A stretch of DNA of 64,000 nucleotides from Bacteroidota bacterium (GCA_020161395.1 JAIUOE010000015.1:1-64000); one strand, 5' to 3'. Counted from the stretch's first letter, positions 45,620 through 55,228 are shown. Notes: generated from the sequence alone by a model not told the origin. Program-made: numbers and translations.

Positions 45620-46201
45620 TCAGTTGCTCTTTCCTCCAAGTTTATTAATCTCATCGCGTACTTTAGCAGCCTGTTCATAATCTTCATTTTCGAGCAATTC
45701 CCTTAGTCTGTCCTGAAGTGCGGCGAGCTTGGTTTCCCTGATGGTAGACCTTTCAGAGGGTTCACCTGATTCATCCTCTTTGGGAGTTTCCTTTGCCGGA
45801 TAAAATCCCGCCTCATCCATCACCTTTTCAGCTACGAAAATCGGCACCTGGCATCTGATGGCGAGATTAATCGCATCTGAGGGACGGGCATCCACTTCAT
45901 TAGTAAAACCGGATACATCGAGCACGATATTTGCATAGTAAGTGTTTTGGAGGAGTTCGTGAATGACAACCTCGACGACAGAAGCGCCGAGGTTATCAAT
46001 AACAGATTTCAATAGATCGTAAGTATTTGGTCTTTCCAGAGCCTGCCTTTCAATCACAAAAGCAATTGACTGAGCTTCGAAATGTCCAATAATGATTGGA
46101 AGTTTACGCTCTCCATCCACTTCTTTCAGAAGCAGAACGAACGCTCCTCCGCCCGCAGGACTGGTTGAAATACCAAGAACTTCACATTCTATTTTGTTCA
46201 A
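45620..46201 (-). CDS. Bifunctional nuclease domain (DUF151) protein with C-terminal UVR motif
   Basis: 193 residues. Residues about 1-135 match the bifunctional nuclease family (LPIIIGHFEAQSIA, RPSDAINLAIR). A linker rich in Glu/Ser leads to a UvrB/UvrC-type helical motif (LRELLENEDYEQAAKVRDEI) at the C-terminus, a pairing seen in Bacteroidota and Chlorobiota. It may act in nucleic-acid metabolism or stress. The start is TTG at 46201 overlapping the etfA stop as TTGA, so translation is coupled to etfA. Confidence 0.9.
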   Translation of the reverse strand: MNKIECEVLGISTSPAGGGAFVLLLKEVDGERKLPIIIGHFEAQSIAFVIERQALERPNTYDLLKSVIDNLGASVVEVVIHELLQNTYYANIVLDVSGFTNEVDARPSDAINLAIRCQVPIFVAEKVMDEAGFYPAKETPKEDESGEPSERSTIRETKLAALQDRLRELLENEDYEQAAKVRDEINKLGGKSN

Positions 46202-47166
46202 TTTGCAATCACTTTCTTTAACTCGTCTTTTAATGCCGGCAGCACTTCAAACACATCACCGACTATACCATAGTCCGCAATAGTAAAGATTGGTGCATCT
46301 TTGTCTTTGTTGATGGCGACGATGTATTTTGAGGAAGCCATGCCTGCAAGATGTTGAATGGCGCCTGAAATTCCACACGCAATGTAAAGTGAAGGAGTCA
46401 CAGTTTTACCTGTTTGTCCCACCTGTTCACCGTGAGGTCTCCATCCGGCATCAACAACTGCTCTTGAGGCACCTACAGCCGCGCCCAGAACTTCTGCAAG
46501 TTCCTCCACCATGTGGAAATTACCTGATTCTTTCAGACCTCTTCCACCCGAAACGATGATATTTGCTTCTGCTACATCAAGTTTGCCTTCCGATTTTTTG
46601 ATTTCTGTGACGGTGGTTGAGAGATCAGACCCGGAAAGAGTAACAGTCTCAAAAACTGTCTGAACAGGTGAATCAACAAGCGGAAATACATTAGGACGGA
46701 GTGTAAAAACCTTGACTTCGGCAGCAGATTTTACTTTTTGCAAAGCCTTTCCTGCAAATACAGGTCTGACAGCAATCAGTTCACCACCCTCAAATTCGAG
46801 TGAGGTGACATCTGAAATAATTGCGGCATTCAAACCTGCGGCAACCCTTGGTGCAAGATCTTTTCCCATAGCGGTGTTCGCGAAAATAAGAGTATCGGCA
46901 CCACATCCTTTAGCAAAATCGATGATCGATTTGGTGTATCCCGACGGTGAATATTTATCAAAAGCCGGATCAGAAAGGATGACGGCTTTTTGGATCCCAT
47001 ATTGTGACAGTAATTGCGAGTTTTCAACAGAAGCCGCGGGGATTACTGCCAGGACTTCGCATCCGAATGTTGCAGCCAGCATTGAAGCTTTTGAAGCTGC
47101 TTCCAACCCGGATTTCTTTATTTTTCCATCTCTCTGTTCTATAACTGCTAAAATCTTTTTTGACAT
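46198..47166 (-). CDS. etfA: Electron transfer flavoprotein subunit alpha
   Basis: Carries FAD and passes electrons from acyl-CoA or other dehydrogenases to the quinone pool. 322 residues. The FAD-binding C-terminal domain shows SGGRGLKESGNF, ASRAVVDAGWRP, GQTGKTVTP and YIACGISGAIQHLAGM. AGGAG precedes the ATG. It follows etfB by 11 nt and overlaps the downstream nuclease gene by 4 nt. Confidence 0.96.
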   Translation of the reverse strand: MSKKILAVIEQRDGKIKKSGLEAASKASMLAATFGCEVLAVIPAASVENSQLLSQYGIQKAVILSDPAFDKYSPSGYTKSIIDFAKGCGADTLIFANTAMGKDLAPRVAAGLNAAIISDVTSLEFEGGELIAVRPVFAGKALQKVKSAAEVKVFTLRPNVFPLVDSPVQTVFETVTLSGSDLSTTVTEIKKSEGKLDVAEANIIVSGGRGLKESGNFHMVEELAEVLGAAVGASRAVVDAGWRPHGEQVGQTGKTVTPSLYIACGISGAIQHLAGMASSKYIVAINKDKDAPIFTIADYGIVGDVFEVLPALKDELKKVIAN

Positions 47167-47177
47167 AAATAATCTCC

Positions 47178-47924
47178 TTAGATAACTTTTGCTTCTTCTC
47201 TTAAAAGGCGTACCAGTTCGGGTACTGCTGATGAATCGGTTCCAAGAATTCTCCCGGGTGCTTTTGGATTGGGAAGGAACATTTCGACCACTTCCACCAA
47301 CGGGGCAGGTGCGGTGACAGGTCTCTCCTCGAGTTTTTTCCTTTTTGCATCCATAATTCCCTTGAGATTCGGATATCTTGGATCATTCAGCCCTTTTTGA
47401 GCAGTTATCACGACAGGAAGAGACGATTTTACTACTTCTCTTCCGCCTTCTATCTCTCTTTCAGCAGTAACAGAGCCATTTTCAATATTCAATGAAACGC
47501 ATACAGTTATACAATTCAAGCCCGCTTTCGCAGCGGTGAGTTGTCCCACCATTGAAGTATCATAATCTACAGACTGTTTGCCCATGAATACAATATCGTA
47601 TCCGCTCGCTTTAATCTCCTCTGCAAGAAGTGTTGCCACACCGTTAGAGTCGAGTGTATCCTGTGTTTTTAAAAGCAGGCCGGAATCAATTCCCATGGCT
47701 AATGCTTTTGTCATAATCGCCTTGTTTGAGTCGTCACCAACACTGATTACAACAGTTTCACCACCAAATTTCTCTTTGGTTTTAACTGCCTCTTCAATGG
47801 CGAACTCGTCGTAGGGATTAACAATAAAAGATACACCGGTTTTATCGATCTCTTTACCGCCGGCAGCAATCTTTATTTTGGTAGCTGTATCGGGTACATT
47901 GCTGACGCAAACAGCTATTTTCAT
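47178..47924 (-). CDS. etfB: Electron transfer flavoprotein subunit beta
   Basis: Partner of EtfA; binds AMP and contacts dehydrogenases. 248 residues. Opens KIAVCVSNVPDTATKI, with NPYDEFAIEEAVK and the signature-bearing VITAQKGLNDPRYPNL region. First gene of etfB-etfA-DUF151-glycoside hydrolase, with GGAGG before its start and a TAnnTTTG element upstream. Confidence 0.96.
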   Translation of the reverse strand: MKIAVCVSNVPDTATKIKIAAGGKEIDKTGVSFIVNPYDEFAIEEAVKTKEKFGGETVVISVGDDSNKAIMTKALAMGIDSGLLLKTQDTLDSNGVATLLAEEIKASGYDIVFMGKQSVDYDTSMVGQLTAAKAGLNCITVCVSLNIENGSVTAEREIEGGREVVKSSLPVVITAQKGLNDPRYPNLKGIMDAKRKKLEERPVTAPAPLVEVVEMFLPNPKAPGRILGTDSSAVPELVRLLREEAKVI

Positions 47925-47964
47925 TTGACCTCCGTATTGTATGAATTTGTTAAGGAATGACTTA

Positions 47965-47972
47965 CAAAAATA
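47965..47972 (-). promoter_or_regulatory. Candidate -7 promoter element for the etf operon
   Basis: TATTTTTG on the - strand fits TAnnTTTG and would start transcription about 35 nt before the etfB ATG. No -33 TTG is visible at the usual distance. Confidence 0.35.
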
Positions 47973-48047
47973 AGAAAGATGATGGTTTTTTCTTTAAATT
48001 ACTGTTTCATGTTTTAAATTATTTTGCTACGAAATATCTGAAATAAA

Positions 48048-48386
48048 ATGACCCAATTTGAAAGAATCTTGACCATTTTTGGAGGAAATCCAGGAACCGA
48101 AGGTCAGGAAGTTCAGTCACCTGAGATATCTGAGGACATCGACTCGGGCTCTTCCTCGAAATATGCTGCGAGGGTCATTTTATATAATGATGACTTCCAT
48201 TCATTCGAGGAAGTAATAGGACAACTGATAAAAGCCCTGAATTGTTCCTCTGCGAGGGCAGTTTATTTGACAATGAAGGCTCACAGCGAAGGGAAGGCGG
48301 TTGTTTTCAAGGGAGAGTATTTAAAATGTATAAAAGTTTCATCAGTTTTGGAAGAAATTGCACTGAGGACAGAAATTGTATACTAG
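48048..48386 (+). CDS. clpS: ATP-dependent Clp protease adaptor ClpS
   Basis: 112 residues. N-degron adaptor delivering proteins to ClpAP. The first 40 residues are a flexible acidic extension. The folded core opens ARVILYNDDFHSFEEVI, the ClpS hallmark, with AVYLTMKAHSEGKAVVFKG following. No clpA lies nearby. Its last 11 nt overlap the start of dacB. Confidence 0.93.
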   Translation: MTQFERILTIFGGNPGTEGQEVQSPEISEDIDSGSSSKYAARVILYNDDFHSFEEVIGQLIKALNCSSARAVYLTMKAHSEGKAVVFKGEYLKCIKVSSVLEEIALRTEIVY

Positions 48387-49800
48387 AATATCTATAAAGT
48401 TTTTCGTTTTGGTGATGTGCCTTTCATTCACCAGAGTGTCAGCCCAGGGGGAGAAATTCCTCTCAGAGTTAAATACAATTCTTAATGATACCTTCTTTAC
48501 CTCCTGTAATGCGGGGATCGAAGTATATAATTTATCGCAAAAAAAGCCGTTATTCTCCCGCGACCGCTTTAAATTAATGAATCCCGCATCAAACATGAAG
48601 GTTATCACTTCAATTGCAGGTCTTGTATATCTCGGGAAAGACTACTCGTTCAAAACAAAAATTGGTTACACCGGGAAGATAGAAAATTCAGTTCTGAATG
48701 GTGATGTTGTAATTGTGGGGTATGGTGACCCTGACTTCAAGATGGACAGTCTAAACAAATGCTATGACCTGCTAAGTGCTTTTGGTATAAAAGAGATAAA
48801 GGGAGATATTTTGCTTGATGTCTCATACAAGGATTCTCTTTTTTGGGGAGAGGGCTGGATGTGGGATGACGACGGCGCTGTAACTTCACCTTTTATGTCC
48901 GCACTTAATATTTACGGAAATACAGTAAAGGTTACCGTTTCGCCGGTTGCCGGAGGCGGAAGACCCCATGTCTCTGTTTATCCTGTAACCAGTTATTTTG
49001 AAATAGTGAATTCCGCTTCGATGACCAATGAAGGAACTGATTTAAGAGTCTGGCGTGATTACCTCGAGAGAACAAATAAAATATTCGTGAAGGGAAAAAT
49101 GAGTTACGGTTCTCCGCCATCGGTATATATTTTTAATGTATGGCAGCCGGAATTCTATTTCGCAACACTTCTCAAAGAAAAGCTTGAGAGGGGTGGAATC
49201 AAGGTTTCAGGGAAAGCAAGAATTATCTACGGGGACTACAAAATGACTCAACTGTATGAGTTTCAACATCCCTATTCGAAATTGATCAATCAGTTGAATA
49301 AAAAAAGTGACAATCTTTATGCTGAAATGGTGCTTCTTGCGTTAGGTGGTATTTCAAGAAATAAAAATGTCTCCTTCGCCGATGGAAAAAAATATCAGGA
49401 CATTATAATAAAGTGGGCAGGGAAGAATCCTGCAGATTACAGACTGTCCGACGGGTCCGGTGTTTCACGATACAATGTTGTCAGTGCATCTCTTCTACTG
49501 GCTCTAACCAATAAAATTTACGAAACAGGCGGTGAACTGTTCGATATTTACTACAATTCATTACCAATCGCAGGGGTGGATGGTACTCTGGCATCAAGAA
49601 TGAAAACCGGCTTATGCTTTAATAATCTCCACGCAAAAACGGGGACACTTTCCGGTGTAAGCAGCCTCACGGGTTATGTAAGAGGAAAAAGTGGAGATAT
49701 GATTTCCTTCTCTATAATGATGCAGAACTTTCCCGGCAGTGCCGCAAAGGCAAGAGGATTTCAGGACGCCATTTGTGAAATAATTGCACAGAATAATTGA
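48376..49800 (+). CDS. dacB: D-alanyl-D-alanine carboxypeptidase/endopeptidase (PBP4, peptidase S13)
   Basis: Trims peptidoglycan peptides in the periplasm. The active-site motifs are SNMK (in NPASNMKVITS), SDN (in KKSDNLYAEM) and KTG (in HAKTGTLSGV). 474 residues. The TTG start at 48376 is needed to supply a full signal peptide, which ends VSA before Gln; the next in-frame ATG would cut the signal sequence short. It overlaps clpS by 11 nt. Confidence 0.93.
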   Translation: MYTRISIKFFVLVMCLSFTRVSAQGEKFLSELNTILNDTFFTSCNAGIEVYNLSQKKPLFSRDRFKLMNPASNMKVITSIAGLVYLGKDYSFKTKIGYTGKIENSVLNGDVVIVGYGDPDFKMDSLNKCYDLLSAFGIKEIKGDILLDVSYKDSLFWGEGWMWDDDGAVTSPFMSALNIYGNTVKVTVSPVAGGGRPHVSVYPVTSYFEIVNSASMTNEGTDLRVWRDYLERTNKIFVKGKMSYGSPPSVYIFNVWQPEFYFATLLKEKLERGGIKVSGKARIIYGDYKMTQLYEFQHPYSKLINQLNKKSDNLYAEMVLLALGGISRNKNVSFADGKKYQDIIIKWAGKNPADYRLSDGSGVSRYNVVSASLLLALTNKIYETGGELFDIYYNSLPIAGVDGTLASRMKTGLCFNNLHAKTGTLSGVSSLTGYVRGKSGDMISFSIMMQNFPGSAAKARGFQDAICEIIAQNN

Positions 49801-49809
49801 GGTGGGAAT

Positions 49810-50802
49810 ATGAATTTTGGGAAAGCAACAGTTGTATTGATTCTTTTCGCGGTTTTTTTCACTTCCTGCAAGAAAAATGAAGAACCTCCAGCCGTTCAAC
49901 CGCCTCAATTTGAAATTCAAAAAAGAGATAATATGCCGGTTTTTGACAGTCTGAATGTTTATGAATATGTAAAAAGACAGACAGAGTTTGGTCCCAGGGT
50001 TTCGGGACTCCCGTCCTGGGAGAATGCAAAAAAGTATCTTATCGAGAGCCTGCAAAAATCGGGAGCGAAGGTCACACTACAGGATTTTGAGGCTGTTGTG
50101 CCTTGGGGGGAGAAAATGAAGTTTACCAATATCATCGGAAGTTTTAATCCCGATGCGGCTAAAAGAGTGTTACTTTGTGCTCATTGGGACAGCAGACCTC
50201 ACGCTGATAAGGAGGCTGACAGCAGTAAACACAAAACTCCAATTCCCGGGGCTAACGACGGAGCCAGCGGTACCGGAGTCCTGCTCGAACTGGCAAATGT
50301 AATCGGAAAAAACAAACTGGATTACGGTGTCGATATTGTTCTGTTCGATGGGGAAGATTATGGAGTTTCGAGCAGTCTCGAGGGATATTGTCTTGGTTCA
50401 AAACACTTCGCTTCAAATTTTCCGCTTCCAATTAAACCAAAATTTGGTATTCTTCTCGATCTTGTGGGTGATATCGAGGCTGTTTATATGCGTGAACCGG
50501 CTTCGATGCAGTACGCCGGGGATCTGGTGGAATTGCTTTGGCGTTATGCTCAGAGTTCAGGGAATTCAAGATTCAAGGATTTTATCTCGCAACCCATTTA
50601 CGATGATCATATACCTTTAAACGAGGCAGGCATAAAGACTCTAAATATAATCGATGCCGGACTTGTTGGTGCCAATTCTGCAAATCCTCGAAGAAACTAC
50701 TGGCACACTCTTAACGACGATATGCGGAATATCAGCAAGACCACATTATATGACCTCGGCAGGGTACTAACAGGATTTTTATATTCACTTAAAATTAATT
50801 AG
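49810..50802 (+). CDS. Lipoprotein M28 peptidase, probable glutaminyl-peptide cyclotransferase
   Basis: 330 residues. The lipobox FFTSC marks a lipoprotein. The M28 zinc site is present: H and D in CAHWDSRPHAD, D in GANDGASGTG, E in FDGEDYG, and a late His in YWHTLNDD. The arrangement, including RPHADKEADSSKHKTPIPGA, matches Bacteroidota glutaminyl cyclases, which turn N-terminal Gln into pyroglutamate after signal cleavage. Most exported proteins in this window begin with Gln after the cleavage site, which supports that role. An ordinary aminopeptidase is the alternative. GGTGGGA precedes the start; menH is 3 nt downstream. Confidence 0.88.
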   Translation: MNFGKATVVLILFAVFFTSCKKNEEPPAVQPPQFEIQKRDNMPVFDSLNVYEYVKRQTEFGPRVSGLPSWENAKKYLIESLQKSGAKVTLQDFEAVVPWGEKMKFTNIIGSFNPDAAKRVLLCAHWDSRPHADKEADSSKHKTPIPGANDGASGTGVLLELANVIGKNKLDYGVDIVLFDGEDYGVSSSLEGYCLGSKHFASNFPLPIKPKFGILLDLVGDIEAVYMREPASMQYAGDLVELLWRYAQSSGNSRFKDFISQPIYDDHIPLNEAGIKTLNIIDAGLVGANSANPRRNYWHTLNDDMRNISKTTLYDLGRVLTGFLYSLKIN

Positions 50803-50805
50803 GCA

Positions 50806-51627
50806 ATGCTTTACGATTATAACGGTATCAAGTGTTTTTACAAATTTGAGGAGAGGGGAAGCAGGCATACTCTGGTTTTAATCCACGGTTTTGGTGGCAG
50901 TTCTGCTGACTGGGAACCGTTTGTTGAAGTACTCGGTGAAGAACAAAGTTATCTGCTGATCGACTTGCCCGGCTGCGGGCAGTCGGAGTTCACATCAGAT
51001 GACACTTTCTACACATTTGAAGGACTGGGTGGTTTAGTCTCGAGTCTGATTGATTCCCTGAGTATTATATCACCGGTTATTTGCGGTTACTCGGCAGGGG
51101 GCAGACTTGTTTACTATATCACCGCACATAATCTGGTGAATTCACAATCCGGATTTGTTGCCATTTCAACAACTCCAGGCATTCCGGATGAAGTGATGAG
51201 GCAGGAGAGACGGGAGGGTGATATCCATCATGCAAAAATGATTGCTGAACACGGAATTGAGGAATGGGTGGAAAACTGGCTAAATCTTGATCTGTTTGAA
51301 GGTTTGAAGTATCTTTTATCTGATTTCAATGAAGAGTACAGGAAAAGAAGGCTTCTCAACAATACTGAAGTGCTGCAGAAGTATCTTTTATATTCCGGAC
51401 TCGGTATTCAGGAACCGCTACAACCGGGATTGAGAAAAACCACCGTTCCGGGACTTCTGATTTCCGGCGGTAATGATGGAAAATATTGTGAAATAGGGAA
51501 TCGTGTCATCAGGTTGAACAATAAATTTAAACATTTTGTTATAGAAGGAGCGTGGCATACTCTTTATCTGGAGAAACCGAAAGAGACTGCCCGATTGATT
51601 GAAAATTTTTTAACTGAATTGAATTAA
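50806..51627 (+). CDS. menH: Alpha/beta hydrolase, probable SHCHC synthase MenH
   Basis: 273 residues. Alpha/beta hydrolase with oxyanion block [25 protein letters not shown], nucleophile in CGYSAGGRL and a C-terminal His in [12 protein letters not shown]. The sequence is typical of small cytosolic hydrolases. The MenH assignment (2-succinyl-6-hydroxy-2,4-cyclohexadiene-carboxylate synthase) rests on its place directly before menB-menA-menE. 17 nt separate it from menB. Confidence 0.82.
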   Translation: MLYDYNGIKCFYKFEERGSRHTLVLIHGFGGSSADWEPFVEVLGEEQSYLLIDLPGCGQSEFTSDDTFYTFEGLGGLVSSLIDSLSIISPVICGYSAGGRLVYYITAHNLVNSQSGFVAISTTPGIPDEVMRQERREGDIHHAKMIAEHGIEEWVENWLNLDLFEGLKYLLSDFNEEYRKRRLLNNTEVLQKYLLYSGLGIQEPLQPGLRKTTVPGLLISGGNDGKYCEIGNRVIRLNNKFKHFVIEGAWHTLYLEKPKETARLIENFLTELN

Positions 51628-51644
51628 AACCATTTGGAAATATT

Positions 51645-52478
51645 ATGTTGATTGAATGGAAACAAACCGGAAATTATAAAGACATCATTTACGAAAAAGC
51701 TGAAGGCATTGCAAAAATTACCATCAACAGGCCCGAAGTAAGAAACGCTTTCCGTCCTGACACTGTGATTGAGATGTACAATGCCTTTGTTGATGCAAGG
51801 GAGGACCAGGAGATCGGCGTCATCCTGTTGACAGGCAAGGGACCTGCCGAGGATGGCAAATACGCTTTCTGTTCAGGTGGTGATCAGAGGATTAGAGGAG
51901 ATCAGGGCTACATTGGCTCGGATGGAGTTCCAAGACTTAATGTTCTGGATTTGCAGAAAATGATCAGAAGCATACCCAAACCAGTAATCGCTCTTGTGGC
52001 AGGATACGCAATTGGTGGCGGCCATGTTCTTCATGTGGTTTGCGACCTAACCATAGCCGCTGATAATGCGGTATTTGGACAGACCGGTCCGAAGGTCGGA
52101 AGTTTCGATGGTGGTTTTGGTGCATCCTATCTTGCCAGACTTGTTGGACAGAAAAGAGCCCGTGAAATCTGGTATCTTTGCCGCCAGTACAATGCAGCTG
52201 AAGCATATGAAATGGGACTCGTGAACAAAGTTGTACCCGTCGAAGAACTTGAGGCTGAAGGAGTTCAGTGGGCGAGAGAGATTCTTGAAAAAAGCCCCCT
52301 CTCCATTCGTTTATTAAAATCCGCATTCAATGCCGAGCTCGACGGACAACAGGGTATTCAGGAACTTGCCGGAAACGCAACACTTCTATATTACATGACC
52401 GAGGAAGCTCAGGAAGGTAAAAAAGCTTACTTGGAGAAGAGAAAGCCCGATTTCAATAAATTTCCCAAACTGCCGTAG
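51645..52478 (+). CDS. menB: 1,4-dihydroxy-2-naphthoyl-CoA synthase
   Basis: Crotonase-fold enzyme closing the naphthoate ring in menaquinone synthesis. 277 residues. [51 protein letters not shown] and [18 protein letters not shown] are MenB signatures. GGAAATATT precedes the ATG. menA follows 5 nt later. Confidence 0.97.
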   Translation: MLIEWKQTGNYKDIIYEKAEGIAKITINRPEVRNAFRPDTVIEMYNAFVDAREDQEIGVILLTGKGPAEDGKYAFCSGGDQRIRGDQGYIGSDGVPRLNVLDLQKMIRSIPKPVIALVAGYAIGGGHVLHVVCDLTIAADNAVFGQTGPKVGSFDGGFGASYLARLVGQKRAREIWYLCRQYNAAEAYEMGLVNKVVPVEELEAEGVQWAREILEKSPLSIRLLKSAFNAELDGQQGIQELAGNATLLYYMTEEAQEGKKAYLEKRKPDFNKFPKLP

Positions 52479-52483
52479 AAGTT

Positions 52484-53359
52484 ATGAGTAAATTGAATGT
52501 CTGGATTCTGGCGGCAAGACCTAAAACTCTTCTTGCCGCATTCGTCCCGGTGATTGTTGGTACATCACTGGCGGTTGCAGAGAAAGAGTACCATCTAGCC
52601 GCGGCTCTTGTTGCTTTGATTTGTTCAATACTGATCCAGATTGCCACGAATTTTACAAACGATCTTTATGATCACCTCAAAGGTGCAGACACCAAAGAAA
52701 GGGTGGGCCCGCAGAGAGCATTGAATGAAGGATGGGTTTCGGTCGGGGAGATGAAACTTGCTATTTACCTTACATTCGGACTGGCTTTCATTCTGGGGTT
52801 GTATCTTGTCTACCTTGGTGGTCCGCTTATTTCAGCGATAGGAATTCTTTCCATAATCGCAGGATTTATGTACACCGCAGGCCCGTTTCCGTTTGCTTAC
52901 AACGGGCTGGGTGATCTTTTTGTTTTCCTTTTCTACGGTTTTGTGGGCACCGTAGGGACATATTTTATCAATACCCATACCATTACAAGTCAGGCTATGA
53001 TATCGTCAATACCTGTCGGCGCCCTGGTAACGAATATACTGGTTGTAAATAATTACCGGGATGTGGATCAGGATAAAAAAGCCGGGAAGAAAACTCTCGC
53101 GGTGCTGCTCGGTAAGAATTTTGCACTGGCAGAATATTTTATTTTGCTTGTTTCCTCATTTTCAGTCCCATTGATCATGTATCTCTACTATGATCTGACC
53201 TATTGGGTATTTCTTCCTTATTTAACCCTCCCATTTGCTTATAAAGCGATTCTGATGTTGCTGAGCCTTAAAGGTTCGGAATTGAATAAAGCGCTGGAAC
53301 TTTCGGCTAAGATATCAGCACTTTTTGGGTTCCTTTTCTCCCTCGGACTCTGTCTCTAA
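52484..53359 (+). CDS. menA: 1,4-dihydroxy-2-naphthoate polyprenyltransferase
   Basis: Inner-membrane UbiA-family enzyme attaching the isoprenoid tail to DHNA. 291 residues, eight to nine hydrophobic helices. First Asp-rich motif NDLYDHLKGAD and second NNYRDVDQDKKAGKKT are both intact; opening AARPKTLLAAFVPVIVG is typical. menE starts just after its stop. Confidence 0.96.
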   Translation: MSKLNVWILAARPKTLLAAFVPVIVGTSLAVAEKEYHLAAALVALICSILIQIATNFTNDLYDHLKGADTKERVGPQRALNEGWVSVGEMKLAIYLTFGLAFILGLYLVYLGGPLISAIGILSIIAGFMYTAGPFPFAYNGLGDLFVFLFYGFVGTVGTYFINTHTITSQAMISSIPVGALVTNILVVNNYRDVDQDKKAGKKTLAVLLGKNFALAEYFILLVSSFSVPLIMYLYYDLTYWVFLPYLTLPFAYKAILMLLSLKGSELNKALELSAKISALFGFLFSLGLCL

Positions 53360-53369
53360 GGTTTATCAG

Positions 53370-54785
53370 TTGACCGGTGAGGCAAAAAGTACCATTTTAA
53401 AGCTTGTCCGGGCTCTCGTGATCGAGTCTCCTTCGAGTATGGTTCACTCTTTGAATTCTGAAAGCTTACGGCGACGGATAATCGATGGCTCGGCAGTGGA
53501 AGGAGACTACTTAATTTTTTCGAATGAGATGGTCTCGGACAACTTCACAGATATATCTGCACTTGATCTCAATAACAGACTTGTGTTCATTCACGAAGAA
53601 AATCCTCTTCAGTACATCTTTTCCATCGTTTTATCCTGGAATAACGGTTTACTTCCTCTGCTGGTTTCTCCATCGGTAACTGAAAACGAGTTTAAGGAAC
53701 TGCTTTCGAGATTCAAACCGGGTATCGTGATCACCAAAGGTTCACCCGTTTTGACCGGCTATGAAGAAACTCTGAATCCCGTATTGGATGATGATGCTGT
53801 CGTCATACTCACCTCGGGGAGTTCAGGCAAACCAAAGGCGGTAGTACACACATTTGATTCATTACTGAATGCGGCAAAAAGGAGCAATCTTGCCTGCCGG
53901 ATGACTTCGGAGGATAAATGGTTGTTAAGTCTGCCTGTGTATCATATTTCGGGATTTTCAATACTGATGCGATCAATTGTCGGGGGAGTGAAACTTGTTC
54001 TTACCGCCTCCAACAACACAGCCAACCCTGAATTTTATGAGGCTGAAGTCCGCAAACCAAATCTGGTATCTTTTGTTGCCACACAGTTAAAAGGATATAT
54101 CGAGAACATAACGCTTTCGCAGACAAGTTACAAAATGATTCTCGTGGGTGGAAGTGCCATCAACAGTAAACTTATCACAGATGCAATTGCCTGCAAATTG
54201 AATCTGTTCAAGGTATACGGCTCAAGCGAAACCGCTGCTTTTATTGCCGGACGGGATTTGGAGTCAAATGAGGTTAGTCATGAAGGTGACTATGAGCCTC
54301 TTGAAGGAGTAAGAATCAATCTGGATAATGGAGAACTCACCGTAAAAAGTGATCAGCTTTTTGACAGATATCTTGATGATCCCGACCTGACAGCTTCGAG
54401 AAAAATTGATGACACCTATCATACAGGTGACGAAGCCTCGATCTTCAAAGATGGTTCGTTCTCGATTACCGGCAGAATGAGTCGTTTTATAATTTCAGGT
54501 GGAATAAATGTGGATCCCCTTGAGGTGGAAGCAGCGATAAAAGAGTATTACGGCATAACGGAAGTGTTCGTCTTCTCTGTTACCAACGAAAAATGGGGAG
54601 AAGCCGTATCTGCTCTTTTAAGAACCGAAGATGAGTTTGATATTATGGAGTTCCATAAATTCTTGAAGGGCAGGCTGTCTGCACACAAAATCCCCAAATA
54701 TTACCGTATCGTTGATGAAATTCCGAAATCTGCAATCGGTAAATCTGATCCGGTTAAATCAAGGGAAATTCTTTTCGAACGCTAA
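53370..54785 (+). CDS. menE: o-succinylbenzoate-CoA ligase
   Basis: Adenylate-forming enzyme that activates o-succinylbenzoate. The AMP-binding loop is LTSGSSGKPKAVVHTF. Later motifs are KVYGSSETAAF, YHTGDEAS and the C-terminal lid SAIGKSDPVK, with the catalytic Lys region intact. The open frame extends to a TTG at 53325 inside menA. TTG at 53370, 10 nt after the menA stop, is more likely; neither has a clear Shine-Dalgarno. About 471 residues. It meets the thioesterase gene tail to tail with a 4-nt overlap. Confidence 0.93.
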   Translation: MTGEAKSTILKLVRALVIESPSSMVHSLNSESLRRRIIDGSAVEGDYLIFSNEMVSDNFTDISALDLNNRLVFIHEENPLQYIFSIVLSWNNGLLPLLVSPSVTENEFKELLSRFKPGIVITKGSPVLTGYEETLNPVLDDDAVVILTSGSSGKPKAVVHTFDSLLNAAKRSNLACRMTSEDKWLLSLPVYHISGFSILMRSIVGGVKLVLTASNNTANPEFYEAEVRKPNLVSFVATQLKGYIENITLSQTSYKMILVGGSAINSKLITDAIACKLNLFKVYGSSETAAFIAGRDLESNEVSHEGDYEPLEGVRINLDNGELTVKSDQLFDRYLDDPDLTASRKIDDTYHTGDEASIFKDGSFSITGRMSRFIISGGINVDPLEVEAAIKEYYGITEVFVFSVTNEKWGEAVSALLRTEDEFDIMEFHKFLKGRLSAHKIPKYYRIVDEIPKSAIGKSDPVKSREILFER

Positions 54786-55180
54786 AGTTCGAGTTTAAGA
54801 AGGGCATTTCGCAAATCCTCCGGCACTCCATATTTCCTGTTTTCTTCCGGCGAAAACATAACATGAACTGTTTTTACCTTTATGGCAATCGCGTTTTCGG
54901 GGTTATAAATATTGTAGGCAAGCGAAAATGAATTCTCCTTTATCTCACCCAATTTAACCATCACAGTCACTCTGGTACCGGCTTTTAGCGGGATTTTATA
55001 GTCCGCCTCAGCATGAACCAGGGGTATAATCACACCTTTTGCTTCAAAATAGCCCCCCAATCCATTGTTAAACATGAACTGTTCGTAGGCAATATGTGCT
55101 ATTTCAAATGCACGGGAAAAAAACATGATGCCCGCAGGATCACATTCACCGAATGAGATATATTTTTCTGTTGAAAACAT
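54782..55180 (-). CDS. Hot-dog acyl-CoA thioesterase, candidate DHNA-CoA hydrolase
   Basis: 132 residues, 4-hydroxybenzoyl-CoA thioesterase type. The catalytic Asp lies in GECDPAGIMFF. The convergent position against menE suggests the DHNA-CoA hydrolase step between MenB and MenA, which no other gene here supplies. That function is inferred from context; a general acyl-CoA thioesterase is possible. A TATCTTTG promoter element lies about 34 nt upstream of the start. Confidence 0.85.
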   Translation of the reverse strand: MFSTEKYISFGECDPAGIMFFSRAFEIAHIAYEQFMFNNGLGGYFEAKGVIIPLVHAEADYKIPLKAGTRVTVMVKLGEIKENSFSLAYNIYNPENAIAIKVKTVHVMFSPEENRKYGVPEDLRNALLKLEL

Positions 55181-55213
55181 TTGCTCTATCTAATTGTGGG
55201 ATAAAAAGGCTGT

Positions 55214-55221
55214 CAAAGATA
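55214..55221 (-). promoter_or_regulatory. Candidate -7 promoter element for the thioesterase gene
   Basis: TATCTTTG on the - strand fits TAnnTTTG and would give a leader of about 28 nt. No -33 TTG lies at the normal distance. It sits 7 nt from the opposite-strand element at 55229. Confidence 0.4.
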
Positions 55222-55228
55222 TTTTTCG

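Noticed and set aside
53325-53369. Upstream TTG start for menE
   Set aside because: It would overlap menA by 35 nt with a non-conserved extension; TTG at 53370 is simpler.
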